Assembly: GCA_036703315.1 (NCBI GenBank)
Contig: DATNPH010000117.1
Location: 1-34,631 of the forward strand
Length of the DNA stretch: 34,631 bases
Source of the DNA: DATNPH01 sp036703315
GTDB taxonomy: Bacteria > Cyanobacteriota > Cyanobacteriia > Cyanobacteriales > Coleofasciculaceae
Direction of reading: 5' to 3'
Numbering within the stretch: position 1 is the first letter of the stretch; each line of letters opens with the position of its first letter. The notes under the pieces were generated by a model that saw only the letters and a program-made list of their open reading frames with translations, was not told the DNA's origin and searched no databases. Below are positions 7,365 to 15,104 of the stretch, piece after piece. A program made the translations under genes and the position numbers.

Positions 7365-8303
7365 CTATTCACTAAACCACTCTTGCCATTTTGTCAGTGA
7401 CTTTAAGTTGTCACTGCTTTCCATTTGTTTTGTTAATCTTTCTAAAAATTTTGAAGTTTTGATTCTATCCTGACTATTTTTTACTCCTAAGTAGTCATCT
7501 ACGTGTAGTGATTGTCCAGTTTTATCTTGAATTGGTGACTTAACTAAATTGGTAGCCTCACGGCAAAAATGCAGCAGCATATCTTTAGATGTTGTCTTTC
7601 CCTGATAATTTTTAAAAGCTTCAATTGCCATCGATTCTGCATGATATCCAGATATTTTTAGATTCTTAGGTATTGTTTTATCGATAATAGATTTAAAAAG
7701 TTTGATTGTTGGCACAACTCTACCAGACAAGGCTTGATTGACAGCAGTCAGCTTACGAGCAAAGGATTCAGGACGAACTACATTACTCCAACTACCTTCG
7801 TCCGGATTAGAAATTTTAAACCCAGTTTTTGTTCGGATAGCAGGTAACAATTGAATTTCTTGTCCATCTGAATATCGGACTGTTACCGCAAGTTTTCCTA
7901 CGTCAACATTAGTATTAGAAAGCCGTTGTTTAATTCGTTGTTCAAAATATTCTAAAACTTCTTGAGGAGATTTTTTTTCTAAGGATGTGTTATTAACAAG
8001 AACTAATGCATCTACGTCACTTAGACCATTGATGAATGTATTTTTACGAATTGAACCACCAAATAATAAGTCAACGCTATTTTCTATTTCTCGCTCAATA
8101 GCTTCTTTGAGAACATTTAAATGCCTTTGAGTAACTTCCGCCTCTCGTGCATTAAATTCCTTTAATGCATTTTGAAGTAAACTGTTGACTTCTGAGTTGT
8201 AAGAAGCTCCTTCTATACTGTCGGTTGCACGTCGAAGTAGTTGGTTAATTTCATCTGAAGAATTACTGGAAGACCAGCTAGAACCTCCTCCACTACCACC
8301 CAT
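7365..8303 (-). CDS. cdnX-like: CD-NTase (cGAS/DncV-like nucleotidyltransferase) of type IV CBASS
   Basis: Makes a cyclic oligonucleotide alarm signal. The NTase core is clear: FGGSIRKNTF (GGS at 82-84), then SDVDALVLV with D96 and D98. The strand before LLPAIRT carries EIQ rather than a clear third Asp, so the last metal ligand is uncertain. Two starts compete: ATG 8309 (MIM...) and ATG 8303 (MGGSGGGSSW...). GGAGG at 8311-8315 is 1 nt from the first and 7 nt from the second, so I choose 8303. Met removal would then expose glycine on a Gly/Ser-rich flexible tail. The gene follows the TGT-like gene by 2 bp and is co-transcribed with it and the QueC-like gene. That neighbourhood defines type IV CBASS. 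Confidence 0.88.
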   Translation of the reverse strand: MGGSGGGSSWSSSNSSDEINQLLRRATDSIEGASYNSEVNSLLQNALKEFNAREAEVTQRHLNVLKEAIEREIENSVDLLFGGSIRKNTFINGLSDVDALVLVNNTSLEKKSPQEVLEYFEQRIKQRLSNTNVDVGKLAVTVRYSDGQEIQLLPAIRTKTGFKISNPDEGSWSNVVRPESFARKLTAVNQALSGRVVPTIKLFKSIIDKTIPKNLKISGYHAESMAIEAFKNYQGKTTSKDMLLHFCREATNLVKSPIQDKTGQSLHVDDYLGVKNSQDRIKTSKFLERLTKQMESSDNLKSLTKWQEWFSE

Positions 8304-8316
8304 GATCATTCCTCCC
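8304..8316 (-). promoter_or_regulatory. Ribosome binding site that decides the CD-NTase start
   Basis: GGGAGG (8311-8316) is ideally spaced (7 nt) for ATG 8303 and too close for ATG 8309. The site lies within the last codons of the TGT-like gene, giving coupled translation. Confidence 0.7.
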
Positions 8317-9307
8317 TTACTTTTAGTCCTGCGTTTTCTACTAAATTAAGCACCTGCGGCATGATTTTCCCCCAAGCAGAAAATTCTTGAATACGCCTTG
8401 TCCGAGAAAATCTATGCATTGCATGAGATAAAGAGCTAAGACTTTGGAGATTGTTTATACTATAAAGTTGATTTAGCTCTAAATCAGTATAATGCCAGTC
8501 GGTTTGCATAAGCGCTGCTGTTGATTGATACAAGGTAAGACCTTCAACCAAAGCGTAACGCAGCCAAGCTAGCCCATCAAAAATGTCGGCTCCGCAAAAA
8601 AAGTACGAAATAATTAAAATTGGATCTAAGCATCCTAAAACATGGATTGGAATTTGAATACCTTGCTCGTTTAAGGTGGAGCGAATTTTCAAAAGATTAC
8701 AGCATCTTTCAAGTATAGATGTACCAAGTTCTTTTTCTGTTATTCCTAGTATGGAAAATGAAGTTAAATGATGTGCGTATCCAAGTAAACTGTCAAGGTT
8801 GATTACTGGAGACTTTGGCGTTTCTGGCTTATAAAGAAAATTGGATGCATGATTTGGATACTTTTGAAAAAAAGATTTTGCAATTTCTATTTGGCTAAGG
8901 ACAGATTCCCAGTTGTTGCAATCATCATAACTAATTAAAACCAATTGGGATAAAGGTTGTAAATTATCAAGAACAATTTGGTGTAAGTCTCTAGACCAAT
9001 CGTAAACATTATAGTTGTCTCTTAGAGCGTACACATCATCCGAATTTACTGATGATTGAATAATCTTAGTCTCATAGCCACCACTGTCGATAAAAAGAAT
9101 ATTAGAGGCATAAATATCTACATTTTGCAATTTGTAGTATATATCATAGGCGCTGATAAGTGAAATGTCAGAAATATAGTCTTTAGTCACTTCGTAAATG
9201 CTTTCCAATTCAGGGAATCCCCTACTAGAAAATGATGGTATGATGAGAGGAGTATAAGCATCAATAATAGAAATTTGACGAGATGCACAGATTTCAGAAA
9301 TCCTCAT
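8306..9307 (-). CDS. TGT-like protein of type IV CBASS (Cap10-type)
   Basis: 333 aa, related to tRNA-guanine transglycosylases. The TGT signature is visible as LFIDSGGYE (71-79, D74 being the base-binding Asp of the family), ISYDDCNNW (125-133) and HVLGCLDPILIISYFFCGADIFD (near 222-244), the barrel end of TGT. The zinc site CxCxxC...H of bacterial TGT is absent, so it is unlikely to be the housekeeping queuosine enzyme and is closer to DpdA/Cap10-type relatives. It overlaps the QueC-like gene by 14 bp. Known TGTs exchange guanine for a 7-deazaguanine. In CBASS its substrate is uncertain, and the co-encoded CD-NTase is an attractive partner. Confidence 0.75.
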   Translation of the reverse strand: MRISEICASRQISIIDAYTPLIIPSFSSRGFPELESIYEVTKDYISDISLISAYDIYYKLQNVDIYASNILFIDSGGYETKIIQSSVNSDDVYALRDNYNVYDWSRDLHQIVLDNLQPLSQLVLISYDDCNNWESVLSQIEIAKSFFQKYPNHASNFLYKPETPKSPVINLDSLLGYAHHLTSFSILGITEKELGTSILERCCNLLKIRSTLNEQGIQIPIHVLGCLDPILIISYFFCGADIFDGLAWLRYALVEGLTLYQSTAALMQTDWHYTDLELNQLYSINNLQSLSSLSHAMHRFSRTRRIQEFSAWGKIMPQVLNLVENAGLKVREE

Positions 9308-9863
9308 TTAATGCTCTCCTATCCAAACATGATAAGCATTTTCCACAAGGTTTATCATTGCTACGTTCACAGCTAAAAGTAAGATGTGTCGGGACTTGGG
9401 CTAGTTTGCAATATTTGAAAACGTCTTTTTTTGTGAATTCTATGAATGGAGCTTCTACTTGAATGGAACCAGCAAAATAACCATCAAAAATTCGTTGAAT
9501 ATCTAAAATAAATGTTCTAGAGCAATCGTAATAAGGTGTTCCTGCATGAATTCCTATCGCAAATCTGCCGTGCTTGTTGGCAAGAATGCTGGCGGCAGCA
9601 AACAGTAGTGTTGCGTTACGACAATGGTACTCTCCTTGAGAGTTGGCAATCTCTAATCCAAGGTCAATAGTCGTTAAAGAAATATCATAATATTGAGCTA
9701 GCGCGAGGACTGCATGACGTTCGCCTTGAAAGCTGGGTTGATTATAGTTGAAATGGATACCTCTGACAGTTGAACCATGTGAAAGGTAGAAGGCGATTAA
9801 AGCTGCTGAATCTATCCCCCCCCCAAGTAGTAAATTTACTTGTTTGTCCGATTGAAGCATCAA
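9294..9863 (-). CDS. QueC-like PP-loop ATPase of type IV CBASS (Cap9-type)
   Basis: 189 aa, shorter than ordinary QueC (about 220-230). The PP-loop is LLLGGGIDSAAL (11-22), with Gly in place of the usual first Ser of SGGxDS. Other QueC marks are FNYNQPSFQGERHA, CRNATLLFAAASILA, and the zinc site C165, C173-x2-C176-x2-C179 before DRR. QueC converts 7-carboxy-7-deazaguanine to preQ0 using ATP. FolE, QueD and QueE are not on this plasmid, so the substrate must come from the host queuosine pathway. The context (TGT-like, CD-NTase) points to CBASS. Work I recall (not checked here) reports such QueC-like enzymes attaching a deazaguanine to the N-terminus of the CD-NTase. First gene of a minus-strand operon. 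GGAGGGG lies 12 nt upstream of the ATG. Confidence 0.88.
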   Translation of the reverse strand: MMLQSDKQVNLLLGGGIDSAALIAFYLSHGSTVRGIHFNYNQPSFQGERHAVLALAQYYDISLTTIDLGLEIANSQGEYHCRNATLLFAAASILANKHGRFAIGIHAGTPYYDCSRTFILDIQRIFDGYFAGSIQVEAPFIEFTKKDVFKYCKLAQVPTHLTFSCERSNDKPCGKCLSCLDRRALNEDF

Positions 9864-10148
9864 TTGTTTACCCCTCCGCCTCTACCAATCGCCACACTGC
9901 TGCAAACAGCGGTTGATAGCAATTCGGTTACGGGCATGGCGCTATGCTCCTAGCAAACTCTCCTCATCGAGCTTAACCGAAGAGGTCTGTATGTCACCTA
10001 ATGTATTTATAGAACTTTTGAATCCTTATCGAAACAAAGAAGTAAGCTTTTTTGTGTAGTGCCAGTACCGCCTCGCTAGGGTTAAAGTTTTGACTAATCT
10101 TGGAATTGTACTTTCTCCGCTTCCTGGTTATTACTTTACTGGCTAGGT
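9864..10148. other. Intergenic region upstream of the CBASS operon
   Basis: No gene is supported. It should hold the promoter for the QueC-like gene on the minus strand. An 8-bp inverted repeat TTCGGTTA (9923-9930) / TAACCGAA (9974-9981) is present at a distance of about 43 nt. Confidence 0.4.
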
Positions 10149-11096
10149 TTAATCTTCTTCTTCACCAATCAGATTCACAGCTTTTTCTAAATCGTGGTGA
10201 GAAGGTTCACAATAGCGGCGGGTCGTGTCCAAACTCTCATGCCCTGCTAACGCTGCGATTTTCTCCAAGCTCACACCAGCATCCACAAGGTTCTTGCAAA
10301 ACGTATGCCGGAGACTGTGGCAGGTCAAATCTTCTAACCCCTTTGATCGATACTTTTCCACCAAATTCTCCAGACCCCGCCGGGTCATCTTGCCTCGCTG
10401 TCCAGTCATAATCGGCTTATCAGTCTCCTGGTGTTCATCCCATCCCAATAGCCGCAGAGCAAACCGAGCATCGGGATTTAGGGGAATTTCCCGACGCTTG
10501 CAACCCTTTCCCGATCGCACAGTTAAATTCCCTTTGCGATCGGACATCGTAATGTCCGACCAGCGCAGCGTTTCCAGTTCGCTTACTCTCAGCCCCGTGT
10601 TCAAAAGGAGTTTTACTGCCCCCAAGTCTCTGGTGCTGCCATACCGCTCTACCCGTCGCAGCAGAGCGTGTTGCTCAGTGCGAGAAAGCCAGCGGATTCT
10701 CTCGCGCTGTTGCTTCAGGGCTTTGGGAATCTTGGGGATGCTGTCAGTCAGCTTCACCTCATGCGCCCAAGTCAAAAAGGCACGGAGAGTTGACAGTTTC
10801 CTATTTATACTTTTAGGTTTGTAGTTTTTTTCTACTAGGTGGCGTTTGTAGTCCCTGATATCAATTGCTGTAACAAACTTTGGTAAGAACTCACCTTGCT
10901 CTTTCTCAAACCATTTAACAAAAGCATCTATATCGCTTAAGTAACTCGAAATTGTGTTATCACTACACTCTTTTTCCTCTAAGGACTCGATAAATCCCTG
11001 TCGCCAGTCCACCTTATTATGTGCGGAGTTTTTATGAAGATAATCATTGAACTTTAAAACCTTACCCAATTGAAAAAACCCCTTGACACGACACAT
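10149..11096 (-). CDS. Tyrosine recombinase (Xer-like integrase)
   Basis: 315 aa. The N-terminal SAM-like core-binding domain spans about 20-120 and the catalytic domain about 135-310. The full active set is visible: R170 (NTGLRVSEL), K197 (GKG), H260-x2-R263 (HSLRHTF), H286 (LAGHESL) and Y295 (TTRRYC). So it is probably active. On a circular plasmid its likely role is resolving multimers, or it may have integrated the neighbouring cargo. It is transcribed toward the CBASS operon and lies between CBASS and the R-M operon. The first 20 residues are weakly supported and a later start is possible. An inverted pair GTCGCTC / GAGCGAC at 11196-11227 upstream is a tentative recombination site. Confidence 0.9.
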   Translation of the reverse strand: MCRVKGFFQLGKVLKFNDYLHKNSAHNKVDWRQGFIESLEEKECSDNTISSYLSDIDAFVKWFEKEQGEFLPKFVTAIDIRDYKRHLVEKNYKPKSINRKLSTLRAFLTWAHEVKLTDSIPKIPKALKQQRERIRWLSRTEQHALLRRVERYGSTRDLGAVKLLLNTGLRVSELETLRWSDITMSDRKGNLTVRSGKGCKRREIPLNPDARFALRLLGWDEHQETDKPIMTGQRGKMTRRGLENLVEKYRSKGLEDLTCHSLRHTFCKNLVDAGVSLEKIAALAGHESLDTTRRYCEPSHHDLEKAVNLIGEEED

Positions 11097-11379
11097 AGTG
11101 CTGATTATGTGCTGTGAATCAGGGGAAGGGCAAGCAGCGATCGCAATGGGCTGGATAGGTCAGGCATAATAATCGCCATGCCACAATTGCTCCCGGTCGC
11201 TCAAAAGGTCTGTCCAACTGGAGCGACTGCCAGCGTGAGCGCTTCCCCTCGCAAGAAAAGCTGAGTTTGAGCGGATGGTAATGCTTTACTGGCACGGATT
11301 TTCTAGGGGTAAAACACAGTCCAATACAATCCAGAACTGGGCTGGGGCAATCAGGACACTCATCTTACCCCTTATCATG
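11097..11379. other. Intergenic region between recombinase and hsdR
   Basis: No gene is supported. It holds a HIP1 octamer, the inverted pair GTCGCTC (11196-11202) / GAGCGAC (11221-11227), which could be a Xer site, and AGGGGTAA (11305-11312) / TTACCCCT (11365-11372), possibly part of the hsdR end. Confidence 0.4.
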
Positions 11380-14358
11380 CTAAAGACTATTAATTTGCTG
11401 CTGGTCTATGTTGGCAAGCACCCGCATAATACTGGCATCAAATGCTCGCTTAAATTCGGGGTCTGAGGCATAGCGCTTGTAGAGGTCAAGTTCCCGCTTT
11501 CGTTCCCGGCTGATGGATTGTTGGATTAACTGCTCAAGGGCAATTCGGCGGTTTTGCTCGTCCTGGTTATTGACCACTTGGCTCTGGTAGTTGGGATTTT
11601 CGACAACGTGTTTGGCAATATTGAGGAACTTGACCCGCTGTTCTTCGGGAGTGGCATCCCAACCGGAGAAGAAGCGCTCGTTGAAGGCAGCGATGATTTC
11701 ATCGAGCGGATCGCGTTGAGGAGCGTCACCGTGATAGCCTCGCAGGTTGGAGTTTTGCGGGTCAACTTCTGACTCAGAGGCATCTAGCCCGATCGCATAA
11801 TTGAGTTTGACCCGTTCTAAACCATAGGTAGATAGATCTACGCTTTCCAGCAGTTCGTCGATTTGATCTTGTTCAGAATCTCTGACGCTCAGTTTGGGGA
11901 TGAGGAACTTCAAGAACCAATACAGTTTTTCCCACTGCATGTTGTTGTAAGGAATGATGCAAGCGACCTGACCGTAAATTTTGACAAACTGTTTGGCTTT
12001 AATTTTCCAGTCGATCTTGTCCTTGTCTTCCAGACCCAGTTCTTGGTTGAATCGAGCAGCGGCGGTGTCTATTAAAGGGCTGAGTTGGTCAGCGTCCGCT
12101 TTGTTGAAGAAAAGTTCGTTGAACTGTTCAACCTCATACCATTCATAAACGCCCACGTCATCCAGGACTTCTTTCAGGTCATGTAGGACATTGACATCAG
12201 TAGGCTCACTTAAGGAGGTGGAGGTGTAGAAATCATCAAAGGCGTGTTTGATATCATCAACGGTGTTGAAGAAGTCAAGGACGAAGGTATCGACCTTGCC
12301 CATCTTGTTGTTGCAGCGGTTGAGCCGGGATAGGGTCTGCACGGCGAGGACGGATTGCAGCTTTTTATCCACATACATGGTGTGCAACAGCGGCTCGTCA
12401 AACCCAGTGAGGTACTTGTTGGCAACCACTAAAATTTTGTAGTCATCTTCCTTAAACTTTTCAGGAATGTCTTTGCTGGAGAAGCCGTTAAGTGTATCCT
12501 CCGTGTATTCGATACCATCTACGGTTTTCTTACCAGAGAAGGCAACGATCGCCTTAAAGGGTGCATTCTCTCGCTTCAGGGCTTCTCGGATGGCGAAGAA
12601 GTAGCGGATAGCGGTTGCAATGTTGCGGGTGACGACCATTGCTTTGGCTTGCCCCTTGAGCTTTTTGGGTTTCCAGACTTGCTCAATGAAGTGGCTCACC
12701 ATAATATCGGCTTTTGTGGCAATCGTCTGCTTATGTCCCTCCACAAAAGCTCGCAGCTTCTTTTGGGCTTTGGCGGTGTCGAATTGGGGGTTGTCCTGGA
12801 TGGATTTTTGGATTTCGTAGTAACTGCGGTAGGTGGTGTAGTTTGCCAGCACATCGAGGATGAAGCCCTCTTCGATCGCCTGCTTCATCGAGTAGAGGTG
12901 AAATGGCACAAACTTGCCATCGGCGTTCCGCTGTCCAAATTTTTCCAGGGTGGCATTTTTGGGGGTAGCGGTGAAGGCAAAATAGGAGGCGTTTTTACCC
13001 AGTTTCCGCCCTTCCATTGCCTTGAGAATTTTGTCTTGCAGGTCTTCGGGTTCTTCATCATCGTTACCGAGAGCCGTAGCCATTTTGTCGGCAGCTTGTC
13101 CACTCTGGGACGAATGGGCTTCGTCGAGAATGACGGCAAAGTTTCGGTCTGAGAGATTTTCAACACCATCCACAATGAAGGGGAATTTCTGAATGGTGGT
13201 GATAATAATCCGCTTGCCTGTTTCCAGTGCAGTCTTAAGCTCTTGAGCACTGGAGGCATGGGCGATGATGTTTTTCATCTCCGAGAAGCCTTTGATGTTG
13301 TCTCGGAGCTGTTTGTCGAGGTTAGTGCGATCGGTGACAACCACGACCGAATCGAACATCGGGTAATCGGAGCCTGGAGCATATAGCTCGATGAGTTGGT
13401 AGGCTGTCCAAGTGATGGAATTAGACTTGCCCGACCCTGCGGAATGTTGGATTAAATAGGTCTGTCCCACTCCGTTTTTTCGGGCATGGGAGAGTAGTTG
13501 GCGAACTACATCGAGTTGGTGATAGCGGGGGAAGTAGAGGGATTTTTGCTGGAGTGGGGTTTTGCTATTTCCCGGAACGAGGATGGCGAAGTGTTCAATG
13601 ATGTTGGTGAGGCTTTGGCGGGTGAGGATGTCTTCCCAGAGGTAGGCAGTTTTATGCCCCCCTGGATTGCCATCAACACCCAGGTTGGGTGGGTTGCCTT
13701 TGCCAAAGTTGAAGCCTTTGTTAAAGGGCAGAAAATAGGTGTTACCATTATCGAGCTTGGTGGTCATCCACACTTCGTCGGTATCGACAGCAAAATGGAC
13801 GATGCACCGAGCAAACTGGAGCAGTGGCTCTTTCGGGTCGCGGTCTTTTTTGTATTGCTCTCTAGCATGGTAGACGGTTTGACCCGACCAAGCGTTTTTT
13901 AACTCCATTGTGGCGATCGCCATGCCATTGATAAACAGCACCATATCAAGGGAAAGCCTTGGATCGGCGTCAGAGTAATGCACCTGACGAGTGACGGAGA
14001 AAAGATTGCGCTCGAAGTTCTCCAGCACCTTGGGGTTGGCGTCGTTGTAGGGCAGGCTATAGAGCAGCGTCAGGTGAGCCGCATCGATCGCTAGTCCCTT
14101 CTTCAATACTGAGAGAATGCCATCTTTTTTGATTTTGCGGTCTAGCCGCTCTAGGATGAGTCGTTGCCAGTTGGGGCGATCCTTCAGCTTCTCCAGTTCT
14201 TCCGGTTGGGTGGTTTCTAGGAACTGCCAAAACTTTTCGCGATCGATGGCGAATTCGCGATCGAAGTCAGCCGAGTTGCCTTTTTCATAGCGAGAACGCT
14301 TGATCAGAGAGGTTTCGATGCAATTTTCTAACGCCTGCTCATTGGTTTGGCTGACCAT
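11380..14358 (-). CDS. hsdR: Type I restriction enzyme, R subunit
   Basis: 992 aa, normal length for HsdR. The N-terminal PD-(D/E)xK nuclease has D138 (SLDMVLF) and E152-L-K154 (MELKNAW). The SF2 translocase follows with Walker A AGSGKS (307-312), DEAH (412-415, VILDEAHSSQSG) and motif III TATP. The C-terminal helical part would contact the M2S core. All catalytic motifs are intact, so the enzyme should cut unmodified DNA with HsdM and HsdS. AGGAA precedes ATG 14358. It is last in the operon, separated from hsdS by the Uma2 gene and by a short remnant of another hsdR start (15023-15094). Confidence 0.95.
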   Translation of the reverse strand: MVSQTNEQALENCIETSLIKRSRYEKGNSADFDREFAIDREKFWQFLETTQPEELEKLKDRPNWQRLILERLDRKIKKDGILSVLKKGLAIDAAHLTLLYSLPYNDANPKVLENFERNLFSVTRQVHYSDADPRLSLDMVLFINGMAIATMELKNAWSGQTVYHAREQYKKDRDPKEPLLQFARCIVHFAVDTDEVWMTTKLDNGNTYFLPFNKGFNFGKGNPPNLGVDGNPGGHKTAYLWEDILTRQSLTNIIEHFAILVPGNSKTPLQQKSLYFPRYHQLDVVRQLLSHARKNGVGQTYLIQHSAGSGKSNSITWTAYQLIELYAPGSDYPMFDSVVVVTDRTNLDKQLRDNIKGFSEMKNIIAHASSAQELKTALETGKRIIITTIQKFPFIVDGVENLSDRNFAVILDEAHSSQSGQAADKMATALGNDDEEPEDLQDKILKAMEGRKLGKNASYFAFTATPKNATLEKFGQRNADGKFVPFHLYSMKQAIEEGFILDVLANYTTYRSYYEIQKSIQDNPQFDTAKAQKKLRAFVEGHKQTIATKADIMVSHFIEQVWKPKKLKGQAKAMVVTRNIATAIRYFFAIREALKRENAPFKAIVAFSGKKTVDGIEYTEDTLNGFSSKDIPEKFKEDDYKILVVANKYLTGFDEPLLHTMYVDKKLQSVLAVQTLSRLNRCNNKMGKVDTFVLDFFNTVDDIKHAFDDFYTSTSLSEPTDVNVLHDLKEVLDDVGVYEWYEVEQFNELFFNKADADQLSPLIDTAAARFNQELGLEDKDKIDWKIKAKQFVKIYGQVACIIPYNNMQWEKLYWFLKFLIPKLSVRDSEQDQIDELLESVDLSTYGLERVKLNYAIGLDASESEVDPQNSNLRGYHGDAPQRDPLDEIIAAFNERFFSGWDATPEEQRVKFLNIAKHVVENPNYQSQVVNNQDEQNRRIALEQLIQQSISRERKRELDLYKRYASDPEFKRAFDASIMRVLANIDQQQINSL

Positions 14359-14370
14359 TTTATTTGTTTC

Positions 14371-14928
14371 CTATTGGTATTGATTCATCAGTCGTTGCAC
14401 CTGAATCTGCACATCTTGAAAGGCAAGAGGAGAGACAACCCCGGTTCTGAAGGTTAGTTCGGTGGTGTAGCGCCCGTTCTGTAAGTCTCGAAAGACTTTA
14501 AGTTCCCTATCCCTAAGATTTACTACCCAATATTCAGCAATACCTGCTTCGCCATAGACGGCTTTTTTCTCGTTCAGGTCTTTGTCGAGGGTGGTGTTTG
14601 AGAACTCAATGAGCCAAAAAATATCGTCGGGATAGGGATGGTGTTCTAGATAGACGGCTCCCAGTGGTTTAACAATTGCCAAATCTGGGGCGGGTTCGGA
14701 GTTATTGGGCAGGGTGATGGGATGCGCCTCGCGGATTTTGACCCGATTGCCCAGCAATGTCCGCAAATAATCCCCAACTTCACTGTTGTAGTAGGCGTGG
14801 GGTTCTCGCTCTGGTGGCATGACTACAATATCTCCGCGCAATAACTCGACGGGCTGATCGTCAAACAGCCCAGCATCGATCGCCCGGTGGTAGCGTTCAA
14901 TTGTCCATTTGTAGGTGGTGACAGTCAT
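14371..14928 (-). CDS. Uma2 family endonuclease (DUF820)
   Basis: 185 aa from ATG 14928 (the upstream TTG adds three residues). Typical Uma2: VELLRGDIVVMPPE near the start, APDLAIVKP in the middle with the first Asp, then IFWLIEFSNTTLDKDLNEKKAVYGEAGIAEYW, giving E and K of the PD-(D/E)xK core. The family is hugely expanded in cyanobacteria and its role is poorly known. It stands between hsdS and hsdR, where no gene is normal, and ends 12 bp before hsdR, so it is co-transcribed with the R-M genes. Probably inserted there. Confidence 0.9.
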   Translation of the reverse strand: MTVTTYKWTIERYHRAIDAGLFDDQPVELLRGDIVVMPPEREPHAYYNSEVGDYLRTLLGNRVKIREAHPITLPNNSEPAPDLAIVKPLGAVYLEHHPYPDDIFWLIEFSNTTLDKDLNEKKAVYGEAGIAEYWVVNLRDRELKVFRDLQNGRYTTELTFRTGVVSPLAFQDVQIQVQRLMNQYQ

Positions 14929-15022
14929 GGCAATCAAGTCTCAGAACGCACAGATGCAACGGTGAATCAATGTTTTTAGTATGGCAAAGAAAGCGATCGC
15001 AGTTAGCCCGGTTGTCTTTTTC

Positions 15023-15094
15023 CTAGCGGCAACTCTCCACCAATACCCGTTCATTGCAGTTTTCTAGTGCTTGCTCGTTGGCTTGATTGACCAT
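15023..15094 (-). pseudogene. Remnant of a second hsdR 5' end
   Basis: A 23-codon frame starting at ATG 15094, 10 bp after hsdS, reads MVNQANEQALENC and then diverges to a stop at 15023. The intact HsdR starts MVSQTNEQALENC. The DNA differs at about 8 of 39 positions, mostly at silent sites, so this is a diverged homologue's start rather than a fresh duplication. It occupies the normal place of hsdR. Confidence 0.75.
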
Positions 15095-15104
15095 GAAGTT
15101 TCCC

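Noticed and set aside
9294..9863. Housekeeping queuosine gene or a Dpd DNA-modification island (QueC plus TGT-like).
   Set aside because: No FolE, QueD, QueE or Dpd restriction genes are present, the TGT-like protein lacks the zinc site, and a CD-NTase follows in the same operon. Type IV CBASS explains all three.
10225..10824. 199-aa plus-strand ORF.
   Set aside because: Lies wholly antisense to the recombinase with intact active-site residues; composition rich in Arg, Ser and Cys, typical of a shadow.
11196..11227. dif-like Xer recombination site.
   Set aside because: Arms are only 7 bp with an 18-nt centre, unlike the 11-bp arms and 6-8-bp centre of known Xer sites; kept only as a tentative note.
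12649..13152. 167-aa plus-strand ORF within hsdR.
   Set aside because: Antisense shadow of a clear HsdR helicase region.
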